NCBI GenBank assembly: GCA_963682175.1
Contig: OY821772.1
Location: 58,922,925-58,986,924, forward strand
Reading direction: 5' to 3'
Source: Triglochin maritima
Lineage: Eukaryota > Streptophyta > Magnoliopsida > Alismatales > Juncaginaceae
DNA length: 64,000 nt
Below are positions 12,221-22,384 of this stretch, piece by piece. Position numbers and translations under genes: made by a program. The notes beneath the pieces are model-generated. The model saw only the letters and a list, made by a program, of their open reading frames with translations. It did no database searches and was not told where the DNA came from. Position 1 is the first letter of the stretch, and every line of letters begins with the position of its first letter.

Positions 12221-15200
12221 GAAGCATCAACTCCTGCAACAGCAGCCACAGCTGCAACAACAAATGTTGCATCAACAGAAGCCGCAACCATCTGCACAAC
12301 TGCAAGGTCATCAACTGCAACAATTTCATCAGATGAATGAATCAAACGAGTTGAAGATGAGACAGGTTTCTGCAATGAAGCCAGGTTTCTTTCAACCTCA
12401 TTACCCTGCAGGACAGCGCCAAACTTACTATCAGCAGCAGCTGAAGTTGCCTCCTTCCTTTCCTATTTCGTCTCCCCAGAACAACCAAGTTCCATCCCCA
12501 CAGATTTCTCAGAGTTCCTCTCCTCAAGTCGATCTCTCGTCTCTTCCTAAAGCTGGAACTTCTCTACAATCTGGCAATGCTTCTTTTCTGGTTCCATCTC
12601 CTTCTACTCCCTTGGCTCCATCACCTTTGCCAGGGGATCATGAGAAACAACTTTCTGGTACTTCATCACATGCTGGAAATGCAGCACACCAGCAAACAAC
12701 TCACATACCAGTGCAGGCTCCATCCCTCGCTGTTGGTACACCTGGTATATCTGCATCCCCCTTGTTGGCGGAGTTTACTACTATGGATGGCAACCAAGGT
12801 AATGCATTAACAGCTGCCCCATGCAAATCAACCACGATAGAGCGACCTCTGGAGCGCTTAATTAAAGAGGTGAGTAACTATTAAATATAGTTTTTGTTAT
12901 GTCAGTTCATTGCTTGCAAGCAATGGGACAACATTTCATCAGAAATTCGGAGTCTTCTCGTAATATTACGCTTGATAGATTTTCAGGTGACCAACATTTT
13001 GATGTCCTTCAACCACTGTATCTTCCTACCTTCTGAGGACAGTATGCTTTAACAAGATTTTAACGTTTTCTTTTTTCTATTTTCTCATATGATCATATAA
13101 TATTTTTAAAATTTAGGGTTAATTGCAGTTTCCCTCCTGAACAATACCTCGATTTCCCTTTGCACACCTGAACATTAAAATGTGATAGTTATCTACCAAG
13201 AGCTTTCTTTTTGGAATACTTTGTCCCCCTTAACTTTCTTTGTATCCCTACTATATTATTAATACTAACTTTACGTTAAAGCTCGGATCGAATCGAATGT
13301 CAGATATTGTTGGAATTTGGGTCGAATTCAGTACCAATATGATCCAAATTCAAACTAGAATTACAAAACGAAAGTTCAAAGGAGTCAATTGACACGTTTT
13401 AAAGTTCAGGAGTGCAAAGTGAAATGAAAACATAGTTCAATGGGTGAAACTCTAATTAACTCAAAATTTTAATTTTTTTGTAGTGAGTTTGGAAGCGAAG
13501 TTCATTAGTAGAGCGCTATTGGAATTAGTTTTATTAGAAATACTCTTCTTATTTTGTCATCTTTTATATGGAGGATATTGTGATTGAAGCTAAGTGTACG
13601 AGTGAGTGAATGTCACCGCTGCTAAATCTTTTATGTAGTTAAGTTTGTTTGGTGTGTCCATTCCTTATGAAGTCAAAGATTAATGTATTTTTGGGCTTTT
13701 GGTTTACAATGGACTAAATCAATGTGGTTCATATAAGTTGACTGCGATTCTTATTTATTGTGAATTAGCAAAACAATGTCTAGGCATCAGATCACGGGTC
13801 AATCAGAAACAACCTCTGTCACAGGATAACATGGGCATGGTTCCTTCCCTTATCCTGCTTAATGTGAGAGCATTTTTGAGGTTTTGGGGTAATGTTGAGT
13901 TAATCATGTTTGGTCATCGGGAAAAAATCTTTTGTATAGTAATTATGTGCCGTCTGTCTATCCCTACTTATATAACTCTAATCTTAACTATTCCCATCCA
14001 AAGTTGCTGGTACGGGTGAGTGAATGTTAGTGCGATCCTTCACCCAGAAAATTCCCCTCATGTTTTTGTGTGTTGTCCTTGTGCCTCACATCTGCTCTTA
14101 GTTTCTGTTAAATAGTGATACGCCTAGATCATTTCTTTCATCCCTAGCAATAAATAGAACGAAGGAAATATATTTATGATTTGTTTTCTCTTTCATAATA
14201 CCTCCTTCGTACATCACACTCACTTTGTTTGGTTGATCAAAAATAATAATTAGATCGTTATTGATCGTTATTGTACTGTGGTTTTATGTGTGGGAACGTG
14301 TTCATGAAGTCTTGTTGTGTGTTGGTCCTCTTCCTCTTTTAGAAGTTTGATATTGAGATTCACTGTGAATAAGTAAACAAATTTTCATAGATAAACTTGT
14401 AGAAACATCTGTCGTCATTGAGCCTACTAATTAATTATGTTTCTAATTGCATATAGTTTATAGTAAGAACTCTAGTTTTTCCCCTGAAGATTCAGAGTTA
14501 AAACTGTATCTGAACCTGAGTGTGGGAAGTTAAGGTTATGTTTTTTAGGCCATTGTTAATTAATGGGATTTAAAGACAGTTCTAACCGACCGACAAAAAA
14601 GACAGTTCTGACCGTCTCCTGCCCAAGATAATGGATGAGGTTACTATGGCTGGATCAACTGCTGTTGCGTGTAAATTTGTGGTTGAAATCAATTTGATGA
14701 CTGACAACACCCTAATGGCTTTGGCCTTGAGTTCTTTATTTCCATGTAATTTGGTAGTTCACTTTTCACCACATCTACACCCCATAATTTGTTGTGTATG
14801 CATGCACATTATTTGATTATCCTGTTTGCTGAGTCTTGTTTGGTGGCAAACTTCAGATGCGTTCCGCATCCCAGCAAGTGGTTGCATCCTCAGCCAGTGA
14901 TGTTGGTTCAGTTGTAAGTATGATTGACAGGATAGCTGGATCAGCTCCTGGTAATGGTTCAAGAGCTGTCGTTGGGGAGGATTTAGTTGCTATGACAAAG
15001 TGTCGTATGCAGGCCAGAAACTTCATGTCACAAGATGGTAATGCTGCATCTAAGAAAATGAAGAGAAACACTAGTGCCATGCCCTTGAATGTGGTCCCAT
15101 CTCCTGGCAGTGTGCATGAGAGTTTGAAGCAATTGAGCTTTGATACTTCTGAACTTGAAGCAACTGCAACATCAAAGATAAAAAGGCTGAAAATTGAGGT

Positions 15201-16280
15201 ATTTCATTATCCTATGTCCTTTTGTTTGTGTTTGTCACGTGTTTTGCCAACTCGATTGACGTTATCCCAGTTCCTACATATTTTTCTGTTTTACTACTCG
15301 TCAATCCAAACTCAATTTTATCACCGTTGAGTATTAATATTGACCTGGGAACTGGATGTGGTTGGAAATCATTTTGTTATCTTTCTAAACATGGTCGGCT
15401 AATTGTGCTGTTTTATTGTCCAACGTCTAATTTTGCATGACTGAGTTCTAAATGAGATGATATTATGATTTTGAACACTTTGTGGTACTCGTAGCATTTA
15501 TAATGCCATGCCAATATTTTTGTAGAACTGCTAGTTCAGATATCGTCAAATAAACACACACTCACACAGACAGACATCTTATTTTGTTTTTTGTCTGGTA
15601 TACAGGCAAACCATGCCCTTCTGGAAGAAGTCAGAAATATAAACCAGCAGCTAATTGATACCACTGTAGAAACGATTGATGAAGACGTTGATTCTGTCAG
15701 TTCCACTTCTGAAAGCAAGGGTACTGTTGTGAAATGTACTTACTGTGCTCTAGCTCTTAGTCCAAGCTTGAAGTCACAGTTTGCTTCGGCCAAAGTGGTG
15801 AGATCTTAATTAAATTTCACTATATGTGCGTGGTAGCAAGAGAACCAGCATTTGAACAAGCACTTCATTTACCATTATCTGTTAAACTGCAGTCCCCTAT
15901 TCTCCCCTTGCGGTTGCTCGTTCCCACCAATTATCCTTATTCCTCCCCTGTTCTGTTGGACAAGATATCCGTTGAACAGAGGTGACATTTTTCTTCCATG
16001 AATCCCTATGTTTTAAAGATCAAATAACGTTCCTCTATTCGTATCTTATAACCGTCTAAATTTTTTGGTTAACAGCAAGGAGTCGGAGGATCTTTTGGTG
16101 AAGGCAAAATCACACTTCAGCATATCACTTCGTGGGCTTTCGCAGCCGATGTCCCTGAAGGAAATGGCAAAGGCGTGGGATGTCTGTTCTCGCAAAGTCA
16201 TCTCGGAATACGCAGAGCAGAGTGGTGGGGGGACATTTAGCTCGAGGTATGGGACATGGGAGAACATTGTCAGTGCTTAA
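5924..16280 (+). CDS. MED15A: Mediator of RNA polymerase II transcription subunit 15a, tandem copy 1
   Basis: This is the tail-module Mediator subunit that binds transcription-factor activation domains through an N-terminal KIX domain in the nucleus. Coding exons by GT-AG and frame: 5924-6045, 6604-6715, 7295-7418, 8882-10198, 10817-10887, 11281-11355, 11463-12869, 14857-15198, 15606-15797, 15893-15981, 16076-16280 (4056 nt, 1351 residues plus stop). All exon phases join without a break. The KIX domain (about residues 23-95, exons 1-3) shows [33 protein letters not shown] and [14 protein letters not shown]. Exons 4 and 7 encode long Gln-rich regions with a run of 19 Gln. Exons 5-6 hold the conserved [11 protein letters not shown] and LHELYQKIA. 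The C-terminus has [37 protein letters not shown] and [13 protein letters not shown]. Length and domain order fit plant MED15a. AATAAA lies at 16332. The start gives the family N-terminus. Confidence 0.95.
7105..7249 (+). repeat. Tandem duplication (about 80 bp unit) in MED15 intron 2
   Basis: TTTGGAATCATTTGAGACTG and the following bases, through GTTCCCTCA, occur twice with an offset of about 80. The same pair is present in copy 2 (about 26983-27127), so it predates the duplication or was homogenised with the gene. Confidence 0.75.
12165..12221 (+). repeat. CAA/CAG microsatellite coding 19 Gln in MED15 copy 1
   Basis: An in-frame run of CAA with two CAG codons in exon 7 gives 19 consecutive Gln. 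The same run in copy 2 (37922-37948) codes for 9 Gln. This accounts for most of the 27 nt length difference of exon 7 between copies. Confidence 0.9.
13114..13462. mobile_element. MITE-like inverted-repeat element in intron 7 of MED15 copy 1
   Basis: The left end, AGGGTTAATTGCAGTTTCCC ... CTCCTGAAC, and the right end, which reads in reverse TGAGTTAATTAGAGTTTCACC ... CTCCTGAAC, form imperfect terminal inverted repeats of about 30-50 bp. The element is present in copy 2 in a longer form (38843-39327), so copy 1 has lost an internal segment. The superfamily was not determined. Confidence 0.6.
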
Positions 16281-16544
16281 TGGTTTGCCGAAAAAGATAA
16301 ATCCTCGTAAATATCCTGATTATATATATGCAATAAATACAATGAAGGTCCACGCAGGCAACGAAGTTTTATGGTCTGGAGATCATGTGAATATTGCTAT
16401 ATTATTTCTCCAAAATTTGTAAGTCTTGTATAAATTATTTGTTTGTTTTGACATCTCAGATGTGCTCGTTAGGCATCATGTTATATTCTGTCTATTGGCA
16501 TCCTATTCGTTTTTGGTATTTTATCTCAATTTCTTTTGTTTCTC
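16281..16544 (+). other. 3' UTR of MED15 copy 1 and end of the duplicated block
   Basis: The sequence after the stop is shared with copy 2 (42147-42416) until TTTTGTTTCTCT, after which the copies differ. AATAAA at 16332-16337 is a plausible polyadenylation signal. Confidence 0.7.
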
Positions 16545-17129
16545 TGCTTAGATATAAGTTTTAATTTAAGAGACGAGACGAAATGAGTATTAAATTGATT
16601 GTGAAGGGTAAAATGGTAATTAGTGTGACGATTTAAGTAATTTTGAGACGAGTAATAATTCTCTTTTTTATTGTTAAGTAAGTGTAGTTGAGACCAATCG
16701 TAGCAAGTTCGTCCTTCAATTTTACCATTTGTCTAGGACAAATGATAGTATTGTTTTTCAATCAATTTAAAATTTGCCAACAAAATCCCATGATTTAAAA
16801 AATCACAAAGATAGGACCAATTACGGTCTAGCACCGACAATAATGTAAAACATGTAAGGGCAAATTGTGATTTACCCCGAGAATATTAGTTTTTAAAAAC
16901 GTCAGGAGTATATTTGTAGAAAAAAAATCAACTCTATAAGTCTCAACATTTAATACCACCAAAAAATCAAACAAAGTAACCAACAAAAAGTCGTAATAAA
17001 AAACAAACAAAAAAATCCAAGGCCAAAGAAAATTGAGACAATAATGTAAAATATTTAAGGGTCAAACTGCAATTCACCCAAAAAATATGTAATTTAAAAA
17101 AAGTATATTACTATATTCGAAGAAAACAA
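16545..17129. repeat. Spacer with a diverged tandem repeat of the Nudix-gene upstream region
   Basis: No gene. Two successive blocks (about 16836-17035 and 17038-17250) share AATAATGTAAAA, AAGGG, the pattern CTCTATAAGTCTCAAC/CTCTGTAAGTCTTAAC, and then AACAAAAAGTCGTAAT/AACAAAAGGTCGTAAT. The second block continues into the Nudix promoter remnant. This is a roughly 205 bp imperfect tandem duplication with no counterpart left next to copy 2, where the MULE sits. Confidence 0.6.
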
Positions 17130-17280
17130 ATCAAGGGAACTCTGTAAGTCTTAACAAACATTAATCATATAACATCAAAAATATCAAAGGAAGTAAGTAT
17201 ATAACTAACAAAAGGTCGTAATCAAAAACAAAATATGAAAAAAAAACCCCGAAAGCGGTAGAAGCAATGGTGTCGATCTC
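17130..17280 (+). pseudogene. 5' remnant (promoter, 5' UTR, start codon) of the Nudix-like gene
   Basis: The sequence 17130-17275 matches 48530-48675 upstream of the intact Nudix-like gene. Shared features are CATTAATCATATAACA, ATATCAAAGGAAGTAAGTAT, AACTAACAAAA and finally GTAGAAGCAATGGTGTCG, including the ATG (17267-17269). After three codons the similarity stops. This marks the downstream breakpoint of the MED15 tandem duplication inside the neighbour's first codons. It cannot code for a Nudix protein. Confidence 0.85.
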
Positions 17281-17740
17281 CCGATCTCTACCCGAGTATT
17301 CACTATTTGATCTCCGTTTCTGGGGTCGAGATCAACATTTTTATACCACGAGCCTTTGCTAACACACTCGTCCTGCTCGATTTTCTACTCTCACTACTCG
17401 AGAGGAAGGTTCCACGGAGCATTAACAAATGCTTTTGCGATTCTTGGATGTTGATGTTGGAATCATCAGACAACACTTTAGACTTGAGCACACTTGGATA
17501 TAAGATTCGGATTGATACGCAAGTGGTGAAAATTAAGCTTTGAGTGTAGGAAATGAGAGCTTGAAGATGTAGAAAGTTTAGCATTAAGGTATATATCAAT
17601 AAAGATTTGTATGATACCATATTTATAAACTTTCAAGCTCTACTAGCCGGTTAGGAGAGTTGATGAGATTTGGACCAATGAGAAGCAATATTTGACTTGA
17701 ACTTGAGCAAAATCTGCTCAGGTTTGGTCGACTGTTTAAA
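17281..17740. other. Unassigned DNA at the duplication junction
   Basis: The short minus-strand ORF here has no recognisable family. The stretch ends in a region with GGTTTGGTCGACTGTTTAAAG that belongs to the upstream repeat of copy 2. It may be the left part of that repeat, missing from copy 1. Confidence 0.4.
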
Positions 17741-18970
17741 GAACGATTGTCTGAACTTTGAACTAAAGAGTTGAGGTGGTCAAAGCTAAGCTTTCAGTTG
17801 ACCGAATAAGATTCAGATAACCAATCACCAATTTTCAATAACTTTTGTTGAATTTGCTCTAATTTAATTTTGGTTGACCAAATTGGGTTTGGTTGGCCAA
17901 TCCAAAATAACAATAAAGATTCAATCGACTATGTTGTAAGATTTCGATCGTTGGGGACCAATTCGACCATCCAGAATGACAGTTTGACTTTTAGCGCCAA
18001 TAGTTGAAAATCAAATATATGTTGTGAGTCCAATGACTATATTGACATGTGGAAAGAATCGTTGCACGCCAAAGGCTAAGAAGTAAACACTTGACCATTT
18101 ACAGTACGTTCGTTTGAAATTAGACAAGATAAGTGGGCTTTAAGACAAAATACAAGAGTGATCGTTGGAGTAAAATCCAAAATCGGTCAAAAAGATTCAA
18201 TCGACCGAATGACAATCGGTTGTCTGAGTGGACAATTACAAAGAACATCCTAACATCTACTAATGAGGTGATTTCGGTCATCCGCAGGACTGAGACAAAA
18301 TCATAGTTATCGAGTTTACATATGATCATATGGACTCAATAAACATAAAATTACAAGTCTTGGTCTAAAGTTTTATTACAATCTTGAGTCTTTGTCTCAA
18401 TGTTTCTTCTCTTGATAATCTTGATTAACCTATTAAGATTATTTGCAAATATATACGTATATATGCAATGCATGAAATAATGTTTGCCTGATTTAATTGA
18501 CTATGTTGATTGATTAAGATTAATTTGATTAATCATCAAAATCAGAAATTTATTACAAGTTCAACATAAATTGATCTTATACAAAATGACTTTTAAATTT
18601 GTGATTCTTGACATGCATATTAATATTTTCTTTTAAAACAAATTTTACGGGTTAAAATTTTAATTTAACCTATCAACTACCGTTTTATATGTGTTAACAC
18701 GTTTTCATGAGCAGTCGATTCCTCCTCCCAAAAGAAATAAATTACAATTACAGTCTCGAACAAAACAAACAAAAGAAATAGACAAGAACGTTATCCTTCG
18801 AAAGAACAAAGAAAAATCATCTCACTCACACGCAAGCGAAAGGGAGAACGTTAGAATAGAAATAGAAGGAAAACAATAGTTCGTAGCCTTCTGACGTCGT
18901 TCTCCTTCGACCTTTCTTTGTTTTCATGTTTCTCTCCCTATTTATGCTGCCACAAAACCCTAACGCGACT
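17741..18970. repeat. Duplicated upstream region of MED15 copy 2, cut off from its gene
   Basis: This is homologous to 2486-2553 plus 4348-5870 and ends in the 5' UTR sequence AAAACCCTAACGCGACT, where the retrotransposon 18971-25745 begins. The 5' UTR resumes at 25746. It contains the empty site (17825-17829) of the copy 1 solo LTR. Motifs such as AATCGACCGAATGACAATCG look like decayed relatives of the CGGTCGACCG arrays elsewhere in the window. Confidence 0.75.
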
Positions 18971-19333
18971 TGTTATCCCACAACGGATCCACTCCGGACC
19001 GGACTCGCGAATGCGATCATGAACTACGAACCGATATGATTAGCGTTCTTCGAGTGACACAAAACTACAAACAAACACAATAACCAAAACTAAGATTTCA
19101 TTATTCAAATTGATGATTATACAAGTACAAGTGATGACCTATTTATTGGCTACAACAACCACTTCAATTAACTAACTCCAACTAACTCTAACTACTAAAA
19201 CTAACTCTAACAAACATGGAATCCATGTGACCTCCAAGCACCCAATCAAAATATGCCAAGTCATAAATCATCATCAAGTGTATTAGACCAATTACGATTG
19301 GTCACGTCACTTTATTTATTTTGACTGCTATCA
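18971..19333 (-). repeat. 3' LTR of the minus-strand element
   Basis: This 363 bp LTR pairs with 25391-25745. It is followed by the polypurine tract at 19334-19352 (read on minus as an A/G-rich run ending GGGGGGAGGAAT). Confidence 0.9.
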
Positions 19334-20280
19334 ATTCCTCCCCCCTTAAAATCATTCTTGTCCCCAAGGTTGTGGATGAAATGCAACGAATTTGGATGCA
19401 TCTTCCCAGCCTTCTCATCCTCTGCGTTGAGCGACATCCACCCATGCATTTCATCGAACACCCTTCGTGCACAGTCCTCCAACAAGTAACTTTTCCCAAC
19501 TACTAGTCGTTTCTCACCATAACATGCTGGAACTCGTCCTCCAGATTTGCCATCGTGATCTAAAAGACGGTCTTGGCTGCCCCAATGTCTCTCTCTCTCT
19601 CGAGCCCATGCAAGCATCATGTCGAACACCTTGAGAGTGCAAGTTAGAACTATCAAAACATTGGAGTTTGTGAGATTTCACCTTGCCCTTTCCGGTTGTG
19701 AAGTTGTTCAAACCCAGATGAAAACGCAGCTCTTCTTCAGAAGTTGCATGTGGGATGTCAATCTTGTTACCTAGGATAAGGAAGGGGGACAGTTGCAAGT
19801 GAGTCATCGGAGAGGAGCGCATCGAGCTCTTTTTTCGACTCAACGAACCTTTCTTTGTCAAAGGCATCAACAAGATATACAACAACATCGACCTTGGCAT
19901 AGTAATTGTAACATCCTCAACACAGCGGAAAATTTTAAATTTTAATAACACACAATCAACAGAGGATATTACGCAAATACTAAGCACAGGTGCACCAACA
20001 TATAATATATATATATATGAACATCAGAGTATTTCAAAAGTTGTGATTACATCAAAAGACTATACAAATGGAAGCAGTAATCACTCGACCTCAACTGAGA
20101 GAAAGCTGGATCCGGTAGCGGTACTCCTCTCCTCGGTCACCACCCCCTATCGCTGCTCACGACCTGAAAGTAAACATGCAACAATGCCTGAGTTTCCTGA
20201 GGAAACCCCGTATGCCAAACTCTACAATACATGAACTGAAAGACACCCTAGCATGCAATTCTACTAAACAAGAAAACATC

Positions 20281-20790
20281 TCAAAATAGGCTGGGCTCCA
20301 GGGCTCTTTCACCCAACCACCGCACACACCACAGTCACGGGGCTCCAGGGCTCTTTCACCCAACCACCGTATCACACACTCGTCGTCAAGCTGGGCTCCA
20401 GGTCTAATCTCAACCAACCGCAGCTACCACGACCCTACCAAGGGCTCCAGGTATATTTTCAACCAACCCAAAAGTATAAGGGCCCCAGGTCTATTTTCAA
20501 CCAACCCCTACATGCGGTCCCTGCTCAGGCTCCAGGCCTCTTTCAGCCAACCTGAACGCACTACAGGGCTCCAGGTCTAATCTCAACCAACCCCGTACAG
20601 ACTAGCTGGGCTCCAGGTCTATTTTCAACCAACTGCAGCTCTCACACAGTCACGGGGCTCCAGGTCTCTTTCAACCAACCGCTGCAACACCACAATTCTA
20701 AGCTGAGCCTCAGGCCTATTTCAGCCAATCTCAAGCTCTCGCACCGTCACGGGGCTCCAGGTCTATTTCAACCAACCACCGCAACTCTCG
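20281..20790 (-). repeat. Minisatellite of GGGCTCCAGG-type units in the nested LTR
   Basis: About 11 degenerate units with the core GGCTCCAGGTCTATTTCAAC followed by CAACC, spaced roughly 40-60 bp (for example near 20294, 20340, 20394, 20439, 20482, 20530, 20570, 20608, 20656, 20706, 20753). Unit ends vary while the core is conserved. Confidence 0.8.
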
Positions 20791-20879
20791 TGCACCCTAG
20801 CACACTTGTCGGAAGAACATCGGCACCACACTCGCCCCACACAGACGACCACAACAACAACACCTCCATAGTGCAAAAC

Positions 20880-21600
20880 TGGACACAAACGGTCGACCAA
20901 ACCAAAAGTCCCGGTCGACCGAATCAAGCAAATACAGGGCAATCGCATCAACCGACACTCCATCGGTCGACCGATTCCCACCCACCGCACTCGTTCGGTT
21001 GAACCAAAGTCAAGGGACGGTCGACCGTTTAGATGGTCAACTCCCAGGTTCATCGAACAAAACGACCAATCGGTCGAACGGCAAAGGGGCCCCGTTCGAC
21101 CGAAAGTCACCAGGGACAAATCCCACAACTCCACAACGAATTCGGTCGAACACCCGAGCACTCTCGGTCGACCGAATCCCACCAGGGAATAATCCCTCAC
21201 TCGCACCACGAATCCGGTCGAACGTCGAGCCCTCCTCGGTCGACCGAATTCCTCCAGAGCGTTCCCCACGCTCAGCACACAAGTCTGGTCGACCGAAACC
21301 ACCTTCGGTCGAACCGACCACTATTCTCACTTAAGTCACGGTCGGACGATGTCAACAAGCGGTCGACTGTTTAGATGATCAATGCTCCCAACTGACTTAA
21401 GACAGTGCACGCGGTCGAACGGCAAAGGGGACCCGTTCGACCGAATCTCACCAGGATTGCCTCCAATGCACAATCGGTCGACCGCCCCTGGGGCATCGTT
21501 CGATAGATTTGAGGTAGAACCCGAATTCTCTTCACGAACGGTCGACCGTTTGCACAAACCGGTCGACCGATCAGGCAGTGAAATCTGCTGCATGTTTACT
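20880..21600. repeat. Array of CGGTCGACCG palindromes in the nested LTR
   Basis: At least eight exact CGGTCGACCG decamers (near 20915, 20960, 21017, 21165, 21236, 21473, 21538 and 21560) and about a dozen one- or two-base variants such as CGGTCGAACG and GTTCGACCG. A longer unit is repeated with a spacing near 340 bp (GGTCGAACGGCAAAGGGG at about 21070 and 21412). The short predicted ORFs on both strands here are by-products. Confidence 0.85.
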
Positions 21601-22384
21601 TGCGACGAGCCGAAAGGCCTACCGTCGACTTCCAACTACTCACGATAATTAAGTGAGCGAGCTTGACATACCGGAAGGCTTGAAGAAGCCTTTGAAGAAC
21701 CGCGACGACGCCTCCACGAGCACGTCTCCCGAAAACACGATCCGTCAACGAACCTCGCGTCCAAACGACGATCAACACCTCTTCTCGACACCCTCGAGCA
21801 CACCAACACCTCCACCTTCCTCTACCACCACAAACACAGAACAAGCACAAGGTAAAGGAAGAGAAGGGAAAACACGAGGGATGGGTTAGTAAAGAACCAC
21901 TCACCTCCGACCACCAACCCACTCCGAGCACCCCCAAACTCTCCGGAGAACACCACCACCTCGCCGGAGCACCACCGCAGGAGGGAGAGAGGAAGACGCG
22001 AGAGAGAGCAACGAGAGAGAAAGAGAGAGAGCAACAAGAGAGAGAGAGAAGACCCCCCCCCCCCCCCAAATATCTCCTCCAATCAAATCCTCACCATCCA
22101 TTCCAATCCAAACCATCTCCACCACTCATCTCATCTCCATTCCATCTCAACCCTCCATCCAACCATCTTCAATCCAAGCCATCCATCTTATCTCCTCCTA
22201 AACACCACCTAATCAACAACAAAAAACCCAATTAGGATTAGGATTAGGCTCAAGATCTCACAGTAATCCTTCCAAACACGACGAGCAACCTGAGGTCCCC
22301 CCAAATCAAAGGCTTTGAACTTGATCTTTCCAATGCTCAATTCCTCTGATGTCGTGTGTCGGTTGATGCTGTACCAACCTCTTG

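Larger units (their letters stand above)
19907..22262 (-). mobile_element. Nested solo LTR (2356 bp), TSD GTAAT, in the SAR1 fragment
   Basis: It starts TGTAACATCCTCAAC and ends AAGATCTCACA, flanked by GTAAT at 19902-19906 and 22263-22267. Removing it rejoins the SAR1 reading frame, which confirms the boundaries. Orientation is inferred as minus because TTTCCGCTGTGTTGAGGATGTTACA-type ends are usual for U5 of Tekay/Del-like chromoviruses. It holds two unusual arrays (20281-20790 and 20880-21600), GA-rich tracts and a run of 15 C near 22053. No coding capacity was seen; ORFs here are shadows of the arrays. Confidence 0.88.
19680..22380 (-). pseudogene. SAR1: Captured fragment of a SAR1 small GTPase gene, split by a nested LTR
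   Basis: SAR1 is the COPII coat GTPase that starts vesicle budding at the ER. On minus, 22380-22263 encodes [26 protein letters not shown] and ARRVWKDY. After the nested element, 19906-19680 continues with [51 protein letters not shown] and [12 protein letters not shown]. The join across the insertion keeps the frame (KDY/YYAKV). The Walker B-like DLGG and the NKID nucleotide-specificity motif are visible; the N-terminal P-loop part and the C-terminus are missing. A small deletion lies after QHQPT. About 115 codons run without an intron. It sits inside an LTR retrotransposon in the same orientation, so it is a transduplicated fragment, not a gene. Confidence 0.9.

Noticed and set aside
12046..12375. 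Minus-strand Val- or Leu-rich ORFs opposite the MED15 Gln run
   Set aside because: They are the antisense reading of CAA/CAG repeats within exon 7; no independent coding sign.
13699..14019. 106-residue ORF in intron 7 (and 39637-39882 in copy 2) as a nested gene
   Set aside because: The sequence is conserved only through the duplication, and the N-terminal part differs in frame between the copies; no domain recognised.
20281..21600. Possible CRISPR-like array because of regularly repeated units
   Set aside because: Units are degenerate, spacers are not of constant length, no cas genes, eukaryotic LTR context.
20763..21648. Overlapping ORFs up to 179 residues on both strands
   Set aside because: Created by the stop-poor CGGTCGACCG array, repetitive in all frames, no domain.
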